Shown here piece by piece: positions 37,052 through 47,117 of a DNA stretch of 64,000 bases. The position numbers were made by a program, and so were the translations under genes. Source of the DNA: Hyphomicrobiales bacterium (GTDB lineage: Bacteria; Pseudomonadota; Alphaproteobacteria; Rhizobiales; Rhizobiaceae); assembly GCA_900466005.1 (NCBI GenBank), contig UEGQ01000003.1, forward strand, positions 310,001-374,000, written 5' to 3'. The notes below the pieces were generated by a model that was not told where the DNA came from, did no database searches, and worked only from the letters and a program-made list of their open reading frames with translations. Numbering within the stretch: position 1 is the first letter of the stretch; each line of letters starts with the position of its first letter.

Positions 37052-37957
37052 CTATGCCGCTCGGATACGGCCTTCGTGAGACAGGACCATGTCGCGGACG
37101 GAATCGAACACCAGTCCGCTGATGTCGTCGCGTGCGAGTGCGAAGGCCACATTGGCCTCGATGAAGCCGTGCTTGCAGCCGCAGTCGAAGGTACGCCCGT
37201 CGTAAGGGTGGGCGTAGAAGGGCTGGCGTTCCGACAGCGTCACCATCGCGTCCGTCAGCTGGATCTCGTTCCCGGCCCCGCGCGGCTGATGGGCGAGGAT
37301 GTCGAAGACCTCCGGCTGAAGGATGTACCGGCCGTTGAGGTAATAATTCGACGGAGCGGCACTCGGCTGCGGCTTCTCGACCATTTCGGTTACGGCAAAG
37401 CCGTGAGGCACGTTCGCACCCCTGCCGACAATCCCGTATTTCGACGTATCTTCCGGCGCGCACTGCTCGACGCCGACGACGTTGCCGCCTTTGGCATGGT
37501 AGAGGTTCATCAAGCCCGCCAGGCAGCCCCGCGCGCCGTAGGAGATCATGTCGGGCAGCAACAGCGCGAAGGGTTCGTCGCCGACGAGTTCGCGGGCGCA
37601 CCAGACCGCGTGGCCGAGCCCGAGCGGAGCCTGCTGGCGCGTGAAGCTCACCGAGCCCGCCGCCGGCAGCATGTCGGCGAGTTCGGAAACCTGCGCAGTC
37701 TTGCCCGACCGGGTCAACGAGGAGATCAACTCCGGCGCGTCATCGAAATGGTCCTCGATCGCCTGCTTGTTGCGGCCGGTCACGAAGACGATGTGCTCGA
37801 TGCCGGCCTCGCGCGCCTCATCGACGGCGTACTGGACGACGGGGCGGTCAACGATGGTCAGCATTTCCTTCGGCATCGCCTTTGTGGCGGGCAGAAAACG
37901 GGTTCCGTTGCCCGCGACGGGGATCACGGCTTTCCTGACGGTCTTCACTGGATCCAT
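37052..37957 (-). CDS. exoN: ExoN, UTP-glucose-1-phosphate uridylyltransferase
   Basis: 301-residue GalU-type nucleotidyltransferase making UDP-glucose, the donor for all glucosyl steps of succinoglycan. The motif [22 protein letters not shown] (shown in parts: [10 protein letters not shown] and KAMPKEML) at about 12-33, FALLLPDMI and [16 protein letters not shown] match the family. It starts 4 bases after exoO, in the operon exoH-K-L-A-M-O-N-P. Another galU gene may exist elsewhere. Confidence 0.93.
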   Translation of the reverse strand: MDPVKTVRKAVIPVAGNGTRFLPATKAMPKEMLTIVDRPVVQYAVDEAREAGIEHIVFVTGRNKQAIEDHFDDAPELISSLTRSGKTAQVSELADMLPAAGSVSFTRQQAPLGLGHAVWCARELVGDEPFALLLPDMISYGARGCLAGLMNLYHAKGGNVVGVEQCAPEDTSKYGIVGRGANVPHGFAVTEMVEKPQPSAAPSNYYLNGRYILQPEVFDILAHQPRGAGNEIQLTDAMVTLSERQPFYAHPYDGRTFDCGCKHGFIEANVAFALARDDISGLVFDSVRDMVLSHEGRIRAA

Positions 37958-37961
37958 GGCA

Positions 37962-38957
37962 CTATCCTTTGCTAGTGTGTGGGCCTGTTGCCCGGGTTGG
38001 GTCCTTTCGGGTCGCCGAGGCCGGCGGGCCGATCAGTCGCCGAAGCCGCGCTGCGAGCGGCATCCTCAAGTGCTTGAGCGCCAGCGGGTCGCGAAGTGCG
38101 GTCGCGAGGGCCGGTGCAATAGCCCCGTCCTTGAAATGATCGATCAGTGCGAGAAACGAGCGGGCCTGCTCCAGGCTTCGTCTGCGCCGTCGCTGCGCCC
38201 GGCTGGCAGCGGTATCGAGCCGGTAGGACTGAAGGAAAGCCGTGTCGGCGGCGAGCATGGCCTCGACGTGATGGCGCTTGAGGACGCTCGAGATCGAGCC
38301 GGCGGTGAGATTATAGGCATAGCCGGCCCGCGGGTTGACGGCGCACCGGCCGCCGACTGCGAGCACCGATGCGAGCAGGATGTAGTCCTCTCCGATCGTC
38401 AGCCCTTCGTCGAAACGTAACTCGTGTTGGTTGAGGAAGTCGCGGTTGAAGACGGGCTTCATGTAGCCGTAGTTGTAGGTCGACCGGAAGAGGATGTTCG
38501 AAGAAATGAAGGCCTCGAGCGTCATCCAGGGCTGTCTCGTCAGCTCAGCGGCGGGGAACATGGTGCGGCGCGAGCCCTGCGGCGCGACGATATCGAGATT
38601 GTCGACGATAACATCGGCGTTCATCTCCTCCGCCTGGCGGACGAGGCGGGAAAGCCGGTCGCTGTAGATCGTGTCGTCGGCGTCGAGGATGGCGAGCCAC
38701 CGGCCGGAAGCGGCATCGAACGCGGTGTTGCGTGCGCCGCCCGGGCCCTTGTTTTGCTGATGGGCGATGAGCCGAACGCGGGGGTCGCCGATTGCCTGGA
38801 CGGTCTGGCGCGTAGCGTCGCGGGAGCAATCGTCAACGACAATCACCTCCAGCCGGACATCCTCCTGCGTCAGCGCACTCACCACGGCGCGCTCGATGGT
38901 GGACTCGGCATTGAAGGCGGCGATCACGACAGTGACGTCGCACGTCGGTTCGATCAT
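37962..38957 (-). CDS. exoO: ExoO, succinoglycan glucosyltransferase (GT2)
   Basis: 331-residue GT-A glycosyltransferase. The N-terminal [22 protein letters not shown], the donor-site VDDCS (about 41-45) and DADD (about 92-95), and GEDYILLA are GT2 landmarks. ExoO adds a beta-1,6-linked glucose (fifth sugar) in S. meliloti. Its ATG overlaps the exoM stop. It is clearly similar to ExoU in this cluster (same AA-N-A-STIERAV start and GEDY motif). The acceptor is assigned by synteny, not by sequence. Confidence 0.88.
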   Translation of the reverse strand: MIEPTCDVTVVIAAFNAESTIERAVVSALTQEDVRLEVIVVDDCSRDATRQTVQAIGDPRVRLIAHQQNKGPGGARNTAFDAASGRWLAILDADDTIYSDRLSRLVRQAEEMNADVIVDNLDIVAPQGSRRTMFPAAELTRQPWMTLEAFISSNILFRSTYNYGYMKPVFNRDFLNQHELRFDEGLTIGEDYILLASVLAVGGRCAVNPRAGYAYNLTAGSISSVLKRHHVEAMLAADTAFLQSYRLDTAASRAQRRRRRSLEQARSFLALIDHFKDGAIAPALATALRDPLALKHLRMPLAARLRRLIGPPASATRKDPTRATGPHTSKG

Positions 38958-39901
38958 GGCGCGTCAGCCTCCAGCTTTCCGTATTGGTGAATGATGCGGG
39001 CGCCGGTGAGCCCGGTGACGACGCCCGCGTGCATGACCGCGCGCAGGAGATAGCGGTTGCGCGGCACGGCGAGAGGCGCAAGAAGCAGTCCGGTAGTCAC
39101 GCAATAGGCGGATTTCGCGGAAGCGAGGGCGATCTGGAGCGGCCGTGTCGTTGCCGGCGTGCTCTCCCCCAGCAGGCGCCCGTGCGTCTGACCCATGCGA
39201 TAGCGCCGGGCGGCGAGCCATCCGAACCGCGCCCGCTGCGCCGGCACGGGTTCGAGCACCAAGGCTTCCGGCGAGAAGGCGATCTTGCCACCCGCCCGGT
39301 TCATCCGCGTGAAATATTCGGTGTCCTCGCCGCCACTCTTGCCGAGGGCGAGGCTGAAGCGGCGCCCCGCGATGACCGGTGATCCGAGGCGCAGCAGGAC
39401 GTTGCAGGTATAGCCGGTGCGGATATCGTCGCGAACCCACACCGGTCGGGTCGAATGAAAGTCGCCGCGTCGCATCCAGCCCGGCGCCCGCTCGCCATAA
39501 TGCGCCTTGACCGGGCCGAGCACCGCATCGGCGCCGGTCGCCCGGGCGGTCGCAAGCAGACTGGAAATCCAGTATTCTGAGGCCGTTTCGTCATCGTCGA
39601 TGAAAGCGAGAAAGTCGCCGGTTGCCTCGTCGAGGCAGGCATTGCGCGCAATCGAGATGTTTCCAGCCGGACAATGGACATAGGAAACCTCGTAGGGCAG
39701 CAGGCGTCGTGCCCGATCGACGAGTGGTTCGGCGCTCGGCTCCACGTCGTTGTCTGCGACGATGACACGAAGGCTAACCTCTTCCGGGAGCTCGATGGTT
39801 GCCAGCGACAGCAGCGTCCTCTCGAGCGCTGGCCGCCGAAAGGTACAGACGCCGATATCGATCCGTATTGTCTCTGCTGTTTGTGAAGGTTGACGTGTCA
39901 T
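38954..39901 (-). CDS. exoM: ExoM, succinoglycan glucosyltransferase (GT2)
   Basis: 315-residue GT2 enzyme. IDIGVCTFRRPALERTLLSL opens the domain; VADND and IDDDET (about residues 97-102) are the nucleotide and metal sites; GGEDTEYF is the acceptor-side motif. ExoM adds the fourth sugar (beta-1,4 glucose) in S. meliloti. The ATG overlaps the exoA stop (ATGA). A C-terminal hydrophobic segment (LLLAPLAVPRNR) suggests membrane association. Confidence 0.9.
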   Translation of the reverse strand: MTRQPSQTAETIRIDIGVCTFRRPALERTLLSLATIELPEEVSLRVIVADNDVEPSAEPLVDRARRLLPYEVSYVHCPAGNISIARNACLDEATGDFLAFIDDDETASEYWISSLLATARATGADAVLGPVKAHYGERAPGWMRRGDFHSTRPVWVRDDIRTGYTCNVLLRLGSPVIAGRRFSLALGKSGGEDTEYFTRMNRAGGKIAFSPEALVLEPVPAQRARFGWLAARRYRMGQTHGRLLGESTPATTRPLQIALASAKSAYCVTTGLLLAPLAVPRNRYLLRAVMHAGVVTGLTGARIIHQYGKLEADAP

Positions 39902-40920
39902 CGCGGCATCTCCCTGCCCGCCGCGCGGATTCGCACACGGTTGCGGGCGACGATCACTTCGCGCCAGAAGCCGGCGGACCAGGCAAAATGCATGACCATC
40001 GCGGAAACGGAGGCGAGCGGGCCGTGTGGATTGCGCTCCCCGACCGCCAGCCATGCCCCGTAGGCGAGGCAGGCGCCGCCCCAAAGCGCGAACGGGATGG
40101 CCGCTGCAGCATTGAAGACGGCGAGCAGGGCTCCGATCGTGACAGGAACCACCGACAGGGGGATCATCTGGCGGATGCTTGGCCACGAGCGATGCTTGAG
40201 GAAGTTGCGGGCGCGGCCGCGGCCGTAGCCGAAATACTGGCGGTAGAGCGAAATCGGGTTGGTCCTCGGATAGTAGACCATGCTGGTCTTGTCGGTCATC
40301 CAGATGCGATAACCCGACTGGTTCAGCCGGTAGTCCAGCTCGGCGTCCTCGTTGTGGTTGAACGCTTCGTCGTAGCCGCCCATCTTGCGGAAAACCGCAG
40401 TCTTCATCAGCGCGTGATGGCCGTGATCGGTCCAGTGGCTTGCCGCGCCGATCCGGTGGCGCGATCCGCCGTTGCCGAGACGCGAGTTCTGGGCAAGCGC
40501 CGTCGCCTTCTGGAACAGGCCGAAGCCGACCGTTCGCATGCCGACGACGACGGAATCCGCTCCCGTGGCGAGCGCTTCGGCAACGAGCGACTGGCAGTAG
40601 TCTTCCGGATAGCCGCCATGGGCGTCGATGCGGATCAGATAGTCGCAATCCATGCCATAGGTCGCGACCGCGAGATTGACGCCGGCGCTCTGGATCTTCT
40701 TCGGATTGGCGAGAAGCGTCACTTTCGCGTTCTGGCCCTCGATCCTTCGCACGATCTCCTGGGTTCCATCGGTGCTGCCGCCGTCCGCGACGACGATCCT
40801 GGCGTCGAGGTCCGAGAGCGCCTTGGCGAGATTGCCGATGACGGCTTCGATGTGCCCGGCCTCGTTGAGGCAGGGTATGGCTATGAGGCACCGGACCGAC
40901 TTCAACGGGTCAGCCGTCAT
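39898..40920 (-). CDS. exoA: ExoA, succinoglycan glucosyltransferase (GT2, membrane)
   Basis: 340-residue GT2 enzyme adding the second sugar (beta-1,3 glucose onto lipid-linked galactose) in S. meliloti. CLIAIPCLNEAGHIEAVIGNL begins the domain, ADGGSTDGT and RIDAHGGYP are the donor and metal sites, and HNEDAELDYRLN is the acceptor motif. C-terminal hydrophobic helices (about 255-320) anchor it to the inner membrane. The ATG at 40920, with GGAGGACTATC upstream, overlaps the end of exoL by 11 bases. Confidence 0.92.
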   Translation of the reverse strand: MTADPLKSVRCLIAIPCLNEAGHIEAVIGNLAKALSDLDARIVVADGGSTDGTQEIVRRIEGQNAKVTLLANPKKIQSAGVNLAVATYGMDCDYLIRIDAHGGYPEDYCQSLVAEALATGADSVVVGMRTVGFGLFQKATALAQNSRLGNGGSRHRIGAASHWTDHGHHALMKTAVFRKMGGYDEAFNHNEDAELDYRLNQSGYRIWMTDKTSMVYYPRTNPISLYRQYFGYGRGRARNFLKHRSWPSIRQMIPLSVVPVTIGALLAVFNAAAAIPFALWGGACLAYGAWLAVGERNPHGPLASVSAMVMHFAWSAGFWREVIVARNRVRIRAAGREMPR

Positions 40921-42124
40921 GATAGTCCTCCTTGATCGCGATCGGTTGGGAAAGAAGGGTGCCCGCGGGAGCGTCCTTTGTGCTCGTCGAAAGCGCCGCG
41001 AGTCGTTTGACGAAGGCTTCGCAATCGGATCGCCTGATGGTCCAGAGAGAGGGGTGCTGCCTCGCGACGGCGTCGAAGGCGTGCCGATAGCTCTCCTCGT
41101 GCATGCCCTCAAACAGCTCCTGAAGGCGCGAACCGTCCGCGTCGGGAAGCACGAGCCCGATTCTCCGATCCTCGAGGAAACGAGCCGTTTCCGTGCCGGC
41201 CATCGCGATCGGGACAGCGCCGTGGCGGCAGCCCTCGTAAAGACGGTTCGGTAGCAGCCAGCTGGAGTTCTGGCCCTCCTCGAAGAAATCGATCGTCCAG
41301 ACGAAGTCCACGCCGGCATAAATCGCCGGGAGATCTTCGGGGTTGCGGTAAGAACCTTCGAAGGTCATGAACGGCGCTGCCGCGACGACGTTGTCGAAGT
41401 CTTTCAACTCCGATCGAGCAGGGCGGCCGCGCAGGACGACCTCGACTCGTCCGCCCATGGCGCGCGAAAGCGTCGAGAGCATCGCCAGCGAACGGCTGCA
41501 CCGCAGCGCCCCGAACCAGCCAATCCGCCAAGGTTTGCCGTCCCTGTGTTGACGCGCCCGCGGCGGAACATCAGCCTCGTCCCCGAGCGTCAGAACCTGG
41601 TTCTGCAGGAGGAGGACGGGGAGATCGAGCCCGGAAAGCGGTCGGAAATAGTTCTCGACGAAGGCCGGGGAACTGGTGATCAGAAGCTTCGCCTTTCGCG
41701 CGAGGCGGGCTTCCGCCTCTCGCAAGGCGCGGCCGACAAGGTCCGTGCGAAGCAGGAGCCGATGGATGTCGAGGCTTTCGTAGACGACCGGGACCTCGCC
41801 GCCGAATGCCGCAACCGCCCGGTTGGCGACCGCGAGCATTTCGAGATTGCGCGCGATGACGACGTCCGGCCTTTCCACGCGCCGGAGCATCCGGCCGACG
41901 GTGAGACAGGCCTTCCCCACCGCGCCGAGACGTTGCGCAAAGCGGCCGTCGGCGGTGACGCCGAGTTCCATCGGGCGCAGACCTTCTACGATCGCCAATG
42001 CGTTGTCGCGACGGCGAAAGCCGGCGAGTGTTACCCGCGCGCCACCTGCCGACAGCATCAGCACCCGGCGACGAACGGCGGGGTCGGCGAGATCGTGGAC
42101 GAGGTAAAGCACGTGAAGCGTCAT
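40910..42124 (-). CDS. exoL: ExoL, succinoglycan glucosyltransferase (GT-B)
   Basis: 404-residue glycosyltransferase, the same length as S. meliloti ExoL, which adds the third sugar (beta-1,4 glucose). The fold looks like GT-B: an N-terminal domain beginning VLYLVHDLADPAVRRRVLML, and a C-terminal half with RIGWFGALRCSRSL and NRLYEGCRHGAVPIAMAGTETARFLED, where EGCRHGAVPI corresponds to the donor-binding Glu loop. It starts 27 bases after exoK. Confidence 0.9.
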   Translation of the reverse strand: MTLHVLYLVHDLADPAVRRRVLMLSAGGARVTLAGFRRRDNALAIVEGLRPMELGVTADGRFAQRLGAVGKACLTVGRMLRRVERPDVVIARNLEMLAVANRAVAAFGGEVPVVYESLDIHRLLLRTDLVGRALREAEARLARKAKLLITSSPAFVENYFRPLSGLDLPVLLLQNQVLTLGDEADVPPRARQHRDGKPWRIGWFGALRCSRSLAMLSTLSRAMGGRVEVVLRGRPARSELKDFDNVVAAAPFMTFEGSYRNPEDLPAIYAGVDFVWTIDFFEEGQNSSWLLPNRLYEGCRHGAVPIAMAGTETARFLEDRRIGLVLPDADGSRLQELFEGMHEESYRHAFDAVARQHPSLWTIRRSDCEAFVKRLAALSTSTKDAPAGTLLSQPIAIKEDYHDG

Positions 42125-42151
42125 TGCATCCGTTCTCCAGGACAGGGCGGT

Positions 42152-42940
42152 TCACTTCAGTTTGCAGACGAGAGAGTTCTCGAACTGGCACTTGTCCCCC
42201 GCGGCCGTGAAAGCGACCTGTTCGATCTGCATCCGCGCTGGGCTGGAGAAGGCGAAGTTGCCCATCCAGTCCTTGAGCGTGTCGGTGCCCCAAAGGCTCA
42301 TGAAAATCTTTTGTGCGTTGACCGGCAGCTTTGTCGCATCCGTGACCTCGTGGGCCATTTCGCCGTTCACGAAGAAGCGTAGTCGGTCCTTCTCCCAGAC
42401 GAAGGCATAGTCGTTGAAGCCCGTGTCGGCGCCGCCGGGCACGTCAACGAGAGCTTCGTTGCCGCCCTTGCCCGAGACGTACTGGTTGACCTGGACCTTC
42501 GACGTGTCCCTGCCGAGCACCTCGAAATCGATTTCGTCGTGCGGTTTCTGGTCGGCCGGACCGATGTAGCTGAAGAAGGCGGAGTTCAGGCCGGAACCGG
42601 TGGCCGCCTTCATCCGGACTTCATAGGTCCCGTAGCCGTACCGCTTGCGGGTCTGGATCTCGCCGCATGCATAGTCGCGGTCACCTGTCTTCTTCTGGTC
42701 GAACGTCAATGTAAGAAGTCCGCCCGCCACGGATACCTGTGACTTCGACCAGGTGCAGTTCTGGTGCGGACCGTTGTTCCAGCCGTCCGACACAAACCAG
42801 AACGACGTATCGAGCTTGTCGAAGGTTTCGACGAAGGATGCCCCGGTCGCGCCTTCCTGTGCAGCAGCGGCGGTTGGCGCCAGTACCAGGAGGCCGATGA
42901 TTGCGAGGCGGTGGCATTCTGTCGTGTGGAGAGATGTCAT
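42152..42940 (-). CDS. exoK: ExoK, secreted endo-beta-1,3-1,4-glycanase (GH16)
   Basis: 262-residue glycoside hydrolase of family 16 that cuts nascent succinoglycan to lower molecular weight. A signal peptide ends near residue 27 (TAAAAQ). The catalytic motif HDEIDFEVLG holds Glu136 (nucleophile), Asp138 and Glu140 (acid/base). GEIQTRKRYGYGTYEVRMK and GLNSAFFSYIG are also family segments. It starts 16 bases after exoH. S. meliloti ExoK is exported by the PrsDE type I system even though it has a hydrophobic N-terminus. Confidence 0.93.
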   Translation of the reverse strand: MTSLHTTECHRLAIIGLLVLAPTAAAAQEGATGASFVETFDKLDTSFWFVSDGWNNGPHQNCTWSKSQVSVAGGLLTLTFDQKKTGDRDYACGEIQTRKRYGYGTYEVRMKAATGSGLNSAFFSYIGPADQKPHDEIDFEVLGRDTSKVQVNQYVSGKGGNEALVDVPGGADTGFNDYAFVWEKDRLRFFVNGEMAHEVTDATKLPVNAQKIFMSLWGTDTLKDWMGNFAFSSPARMQIEQVAFTAAGDKCQFENSLVCKLK

Positions 42941-42956
42941 CGTCTTTCACCCTTGC

Positions 42957-44075
42957 CTACGAAGAGTATTCGGAGCGGGAGGCGACGGCCTCCCTCGGCA
43001 GGTACGAGTGCTGGTGGGCGCGCCCTGTCCGATTGCCGGTCAGGACCGCATGAAGCCCGGGTGTCGCACGTTTCACGAGACCGTGGGTGGTTATCAGGAA
43101 CACCAGGGTCAGCAGCGGCGCCGCGAGATAGAAGAGCGGGTAGGATGTCGAGCCCGTCCGGTTCCAGGCCATCCACAGCAGGATGAGGAGTGGATAGTGG
43201 CCGCAGAAGATCCAGAAGCTCAGGCCACCGCCGGAGCCGAGCCGGTTGCCGAAACGGGTGCGGACGAGGAAGCTCGACAATGCCCAGGCACCGAGAATGC
43301 CGGCAATTGCCGTGAGACTTCGCAGCATTTCAAGCCATTGCGGATATTCGGGGCCAGTTGTGTAAAGTCCTGCAGCCAGCAGGAGCGATGCTGCTCCAAT
43401 CGCGAGCGTGATGGGCATGGCGTGGTCGTCGAGACGCTTGATGTCGACCTGGTGGAGCGAGGCGTAGATACCGAGACTGAAACCGAACAGGATCGACTTC
43501 TTCAGGAATATCAAATTCGGGACCGGCAGCACGGCATAGGCCAGGAACAAGGCCAGCGTCAGACGCGGAAAGCGCATCACAAGCTGCCCGAGAAGTGGCG
43601 ACAACGCGATACAGAGCAGAAGGTCGCGCAGGAAGTAGAGTGGCAGGTTGATCGGCCAGTCCTGGACGGCAAAGGCGAGGCTTGCCAGTTCGTGTGAGGG
43701 GGCGCCCGCGACATCCGGGAGGTAACCGACAGCAACGCCGTTCCTCTGCGCTGCGTAGACGAGGATCAGGAACGCACTGTTCCAGAGCATGAAAGGAAGA
43801 AGGACCGTCACCGCCTTGCTGCCGAGCACCCTGCGATAGTCGAATTGGCTAAGGCCGCGGCGGAAAAGCAGGTAGCCGGAGATCGCGCTGAGGCAGGGAA
43901 CCCCGATCCGGAAGAGGCTGTCGCCGAGATAGACCCGGAGCCAGTCCACGGTGCCGTAGTTCCCGAGATAGGGACTTCTTTGCGGATCGTAAGGTATGTG
44001 GACGAAAACGATCCCCGCAATCAGCAGGAGTCGCATCAGATTGATCCGCGATGAGACGTTCGCGTCGACGTTCAC
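42957..44075 (-). CDS. exoH: ExoH, succinoglycan succinyltransferase (acyltransferase 3)
   Basis: 372-residue multi-span membrane acyltransferase adding succinyl groups to the octasaccharide. The family start SSRINLMRLLLIAGIVFVH carries the conserved Arg and catalytic His in TM1, and about ten hydrophobic helices follow. The chosen start is GTG at 44075 (MNVDANVSSRIN) with AGGGGTGA upstream. In-frame GTG and TTG codons upstream (to 44123) are possible, but this start gives nearly the length of S. meliloti ExoH (about 370 aa). It is the first gene of the long minus-strand operon. Confidence 0.88.
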   Translation of the reverse strand: MNVDANVSSRINLMRLLLIAGIVFVHIPYDPQRSPYLGNYGTVDWLRVYLGDSLFRIGVPCLSAISGYLLFRRGLSQFDYRRVLGSKAVTVLLPFMLWNSAFLILVYAAQRNGVAVGYLPDVAGAPSHELASLAFAVQDWPINLPLYFLRDLLLCIALSPLLGQLVMRFPRLTLALFLAYAVLPVPNLIFLKKSILFGFSLGIYASLHQVDIKRLDDHAMPITLAIGAASLLLAAGLYTTGPEYPQWLEMLRSLTAIAGILGAWALSSFLVRTRFGNRLGSGGGLSFWIFCGHYPLLILLWMAWNRTGSTSYPLFYLAAPLLTLVFLITTHGLVKRATPGLHAVLTGNRTGRAHQHSYLPREAVASRSEYSS

Positions 44076-44457
44076 GATGGCAGTCACCCCTATTGGGCCG
44101 CTCCCCCTACGCAGCCGTTTCAACCAGAGCAGACTTGAGCCCGCGTCCCTAAGCTAGGGCCGTGAAGAGGTAGAAAATATGGCAGTGCAGCGAGAAAATG
44201 CCACTTCTGATGTTGCGTCGCACAAACACTCTCTTGCGGTACCCTCGTCGGCGAAGGTCATCAGCCTTTGTGTTTTGTCAAAAAACGCAGGATTGCAAAC
44301 CATTACGACAATCAACGATATGGTTGTGCATGATGCGTAATTACTGCCATCGGCGGCTAGATTTTTTCGCGTGAGAAGCCGGGCAAGTCCTCACGAACCC
44401 AATGACGGCATCCAAATGGAATAGATCGTGCCCCAATTGAGGCACCCTCTGCCGAAC
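44076..44457. other. Intergenic region between exoH and exoT
   Basis: Gap of about 380 bases, AT-richer than the genes around it (44160-44360). It should contain the promoter of the exoH operon and the end of exoT. In S. meliloti exoI lies between exoH and exoT; no exoI-like reading frame is seen here. No clear promoter or terminator consensus. Confidence 0.6.
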
Positions 44458-45945
44458 CTATTCCGCAATGACCGCTGTTGCCGTCGCAGGGCGTGGGGTT
44501 TTGCGGGCAAGTACCGCCAGCGTCCGCAGCAATGGCCGCTCGGTGAGCAGGACGAGAACAGCGTAGATCATGCCACCCGCAAGAATGCCGGCCACCATCT
44601 GGAACGCTGGATTGGGAACGAGGTGTCCGTAGGTATCGAGAAGTGCTCGCACGACGACCGCCATGATGATCGATGTGAACATGGGGCGGCTTGCCTGAAG
44701 AAAACCGCGCAGGAAAGGCCTGTCATCGGCCTTGAAGACGATCCAGGAATAGCCGGCAAGAACGACTGCGTTGACAATGCAGAGCGCAATCATCGCCTCG
44801 ACCAGCGATCCGCGCCAAGCGCCGGCCGCAACTGCGGCGGTGGTAACGGCCGCACGCAGGAGCGCCCACCAGAAGAGAATGCCGCCGCGGCCGATGCCCT
44901 TCAGATAAGGAATGAAGGTACTGCAGGGGGTGAGGATACCTTTGGATATGGCAAGCAGCCCGAGCACCGGCCAGGCGTAGGCCCACTGCTCGCCGAACAG
45001 CACACGCATTGCGGGTTCCGCGACTGCCCAGAGGCCGAACATCATCGGCGCGAGCAGGACGGTGGTCACCTGCGTGCTCAGCATCAGCGCTTGTGACCGC
45101 CGTTCGCGATCGTGCATCATGGCGCTGAAAGCCGGGAACAGAACCCCCATGACCGCGGACAACACCACCTGGTTCGGAATGCTCGAGAAGCGGTTTGCGG
45201 CGGAATAGGCGCCCGCGTCCGACAGCCCGAGATGGCGGGAGATCACCACCATCGGCGACTGGAACGTGACGAAATTGGCGACCTCGGAGCCCATCATTCC
45301 GAGACTGAAACGGCTGAGCGCGAGCACGCGGCGAATGCTGAAGGCGAATCCCGGGCGATAACGCGAGACGGCATAAAGTCCCCAGATGCGGATAAGGGCG
45401 GAGGAGAAGAGCTGTGCGACCAGCGCCCATACGCCAACGCCTGCGAGCGCCAGCCCCAGCGCTATCGCTGCGCCGAGCGACTCCGAGATCATGCTCCACA
45501 GCGCATCCTTCGAGAACTGCATGCGCCGGGCAAGCAATGCGTAGGCGACATCACCGCCGAGCTGCAGCGGAACCAGCAGACACATTGTCCGCAGGAGGTA
45601 GGCGGCCTCCGTCGCTCCCAGCATACCGGCAATGGGTTCCGCATACGCGTAGATGACGGATGCGAGCAGGGCCGAAATCGCGAGATTCGTCCAGAAGACG
45701 GAGTGGACCGTGAGCGCGTCCTCGTCCTCCTGGAGTATCAGTGCGGAGGCAAAGCCCGCCCCGCCGATCATCGCGAGGAACTGAACGGCGGCGAGCGCAA
45801 CGGCCACGGCGCCGAACTCGTCCGGCGACAGGATGCGGGCCAAAATCGGCACGGTGACAAACTTAAGCCCGAATGTCCCTGTCTTGGATAGGACGCTCCA
45901 GCCGACGTTACGGGTCACCGATTTCGCGTTCACTGCTGGGGGCAT
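44458..45945 (-). CDS. exoT: ExoT, Wzx-type lipid-linked octasaccharide flippase
   Basis: 495-residue membrane protein of the polysaccharide flippase (MATE-like) superfamily, with about 12 TM helices from residue 12 on. It should move the undecaprenyl-linked octasaccharide to the periplasmic side for ExoQ. The family entry NVGWSVLSKTGTFGLKFV and ARILSPDEFGAVAVAL lie at the N-terminus. The start ATG at 45945 has AAGGATGTCGTC upstream; the frame continues open to 46038 without a ribosome site. Length matches S. meliloti ExoT (494 aa). Divergent from exoW. Confidence 0.92.
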   Translation of the reverse strand: MPPAVNAKSVTRNVGWSVLSKTGTFGLKFVTVPILARILSPDEFGAVAVALAAVQFLAMIGGAGFASALILQEDEDALTVHSVFWTNLAISALLASVIYAYAEPIAGMLGATEAAYLLRTMCLLVPLQLGGDVAYALLARRMQFSKDALWSMISESLGAAIALGLALAGVGVWALVAQLFSSALIRIWGLYAVSRYRPGFAFSIRRVLALSRFSLGMMGSEVANFVTFQSPMVVISRHLGLSDAGAYSAANRFSSIPNQVVLSAVMGVLFPAFSAMMHDRERRSQALMLSTQVTTVLLAPMMFGLWAVAEPAMRVLFGEQWAYAWPVLGLLAISKGILTPCSTFIPYLKGIGRGGILFWWALLRAAVTTAAVAAGAWRGSLVEAMIALCIVNAVVLAGYSWIVFKADDRPFLRGFLQASRPMFTSIIMAVVVRALLDTYGHLVPNPAFQMVAGILAGGMIYAVLVLLTERPLLRTLAVLARKTPRPATATAVIAE

Positions 45946-46069
45946 GACGACATCCTTTGTAGACGAACCAGGGAACGACGACGACAAAGACGTAAGCGCC
46001 GGGCGAGAGCCGCAACCTGTCTGGAGGAGGCCAGGCAACCTCTTTTAGGTAAACTGCAGGGGCAAAAAG

Positions 46070-47044
46070 ATGGCGAAGTTTTCAGTTATCATTCCTTACT
46101 ACCAGAAGGAGCCGGGCATCCTCAGACGCGCGCTCGGCTCTGTCCTCGCCCAAACGTATGGTGACTTTCACGTCATCGTGGTGGATGACCAATCGCCTTT
46201 TCCGGTCGATGACGAGCTTGCGCCGCTACCCGTCGAGTCGCGTGGCAGGATCACGGTCGTCCGTCAGCCGAATGCCGGACCGGGTGGCGCGCGCAATACC
46301 GGCCTCGAACACGTGCCGGACAACGCGGACTTCGTCGCCTTTCTCGACTCCGATGATTTGTGGACGCCCGATCATCTGAAGAACGCCTTCGCGGCGATGA
46401 CCCAGTTCGAGGCGGACTGCTATTTCGCGTCGATCACCGGCGGCGATGCCTTTTACTATCACTTCGGTATGGGGGAACTCGAGCGGAGCGAACGGGCGGT
46501 GCGCCTTTCGGATGATCCCCTGATGATCGAGTTGCCGGAACTGTCACGCGTCATGCTGAAGAACTGGAGCTTCCTGCATTTGTCGTGCATGGTTCTCCGC
46601 CGCCCGCTCTTCGAGACCGTGCGCTTCGAGGCGGAACTGCGGCTCGCGGCGGAGGACGTCTTGTTCTTCTGTGACAGCGTGCTCGCCGCACGCCGGACGA
46701 TTCTGTGTGATGCCGCCGGTGCCGTGCGTGGCGAGGGCGTCAACATCTTCCACAGCATCGATAACGATTCACCGCAGTTCCTCAAGCAGCAATTCAACAC
46801 CTGGGTCGCGCTTGACACGCTTGAAGGCCGGTTCCAGGGGCGCCCAGACGAGGTCGCTTCTATCCGCAGCTACAAGCAGACGGCGCGAAGACAGGCCCTC
46901 TGGAGTCAGGCTCGCCTTGTCAAGCGGCGCAAAGTTCCACAGGTCAGTCTGCTCGCACGATGGTTCTGGCGTGATCCCGCCATCTTGCAAAGTGTCATGC
47001 AGTTGGCGGTCGGCAAGCTCGTCCGTCAGTCGTCCGGCAATTGA
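46070..47044 (+). CDS. exoW: ExoW, succinoglycan glucosyltransferase (GT2)
   Basis: 324-residue GT2 enzyme. [44 protein letters not shown] and LDSDDLW (about 94-100) are donor-site motifs; AAEDVLFF is the acceptor motif. In S. meliloti ExoW adds the seventh sugar (beta-1,3 glucose). It forms a two-gene plus-strand operon with exoV, divergent from exoT with 124 bases between the starts. The ATG follows GCAGGGGC. Confidence 0.92.
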   Translation: MAKFSVIIPYYQKEPGILRRALGSVLAQTYGDFHVIVVDDQSPFPVDDELAPLPVESRGRITVVRQPNAGPGGARNTGLEHVPDNADFVAFLDSDDLWTPDHLKNAFAAMTQFEADCYFASITGGDAFYYHFGMGELERSERAVRLSDDPLMIELPELSRVMLKNWSFLHLSCMVLRRPLFETVRFEAELRLAAEDVLFFCDSVLAARRTILCDAAGAVRGEGVNIFHSIDNDSPQFLKQQFNTWVALDTLEGRFQGRPDEVASIRSYKQTARRQALWSQARLVKRRKVPQVSLLARWFWRDPAILQSVMQLAVGKLVRQSSGN

Positions 47045-47117
47045 CTTCGAACGTTTTCCGCCGCCCGGCGGGACTGTCTTCTCGCGGCCCGTGCGGCAAT
47101 CAGGAGGATCAGATCAA

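Noticed and set aside
44428..44445. Small GTGCC/GGCAC inverted repeat just after exoT
   Set aside because: Arms of only 5 bases around a CAATTG core and no T tract in the exoT direction; too weak to call a terminator.
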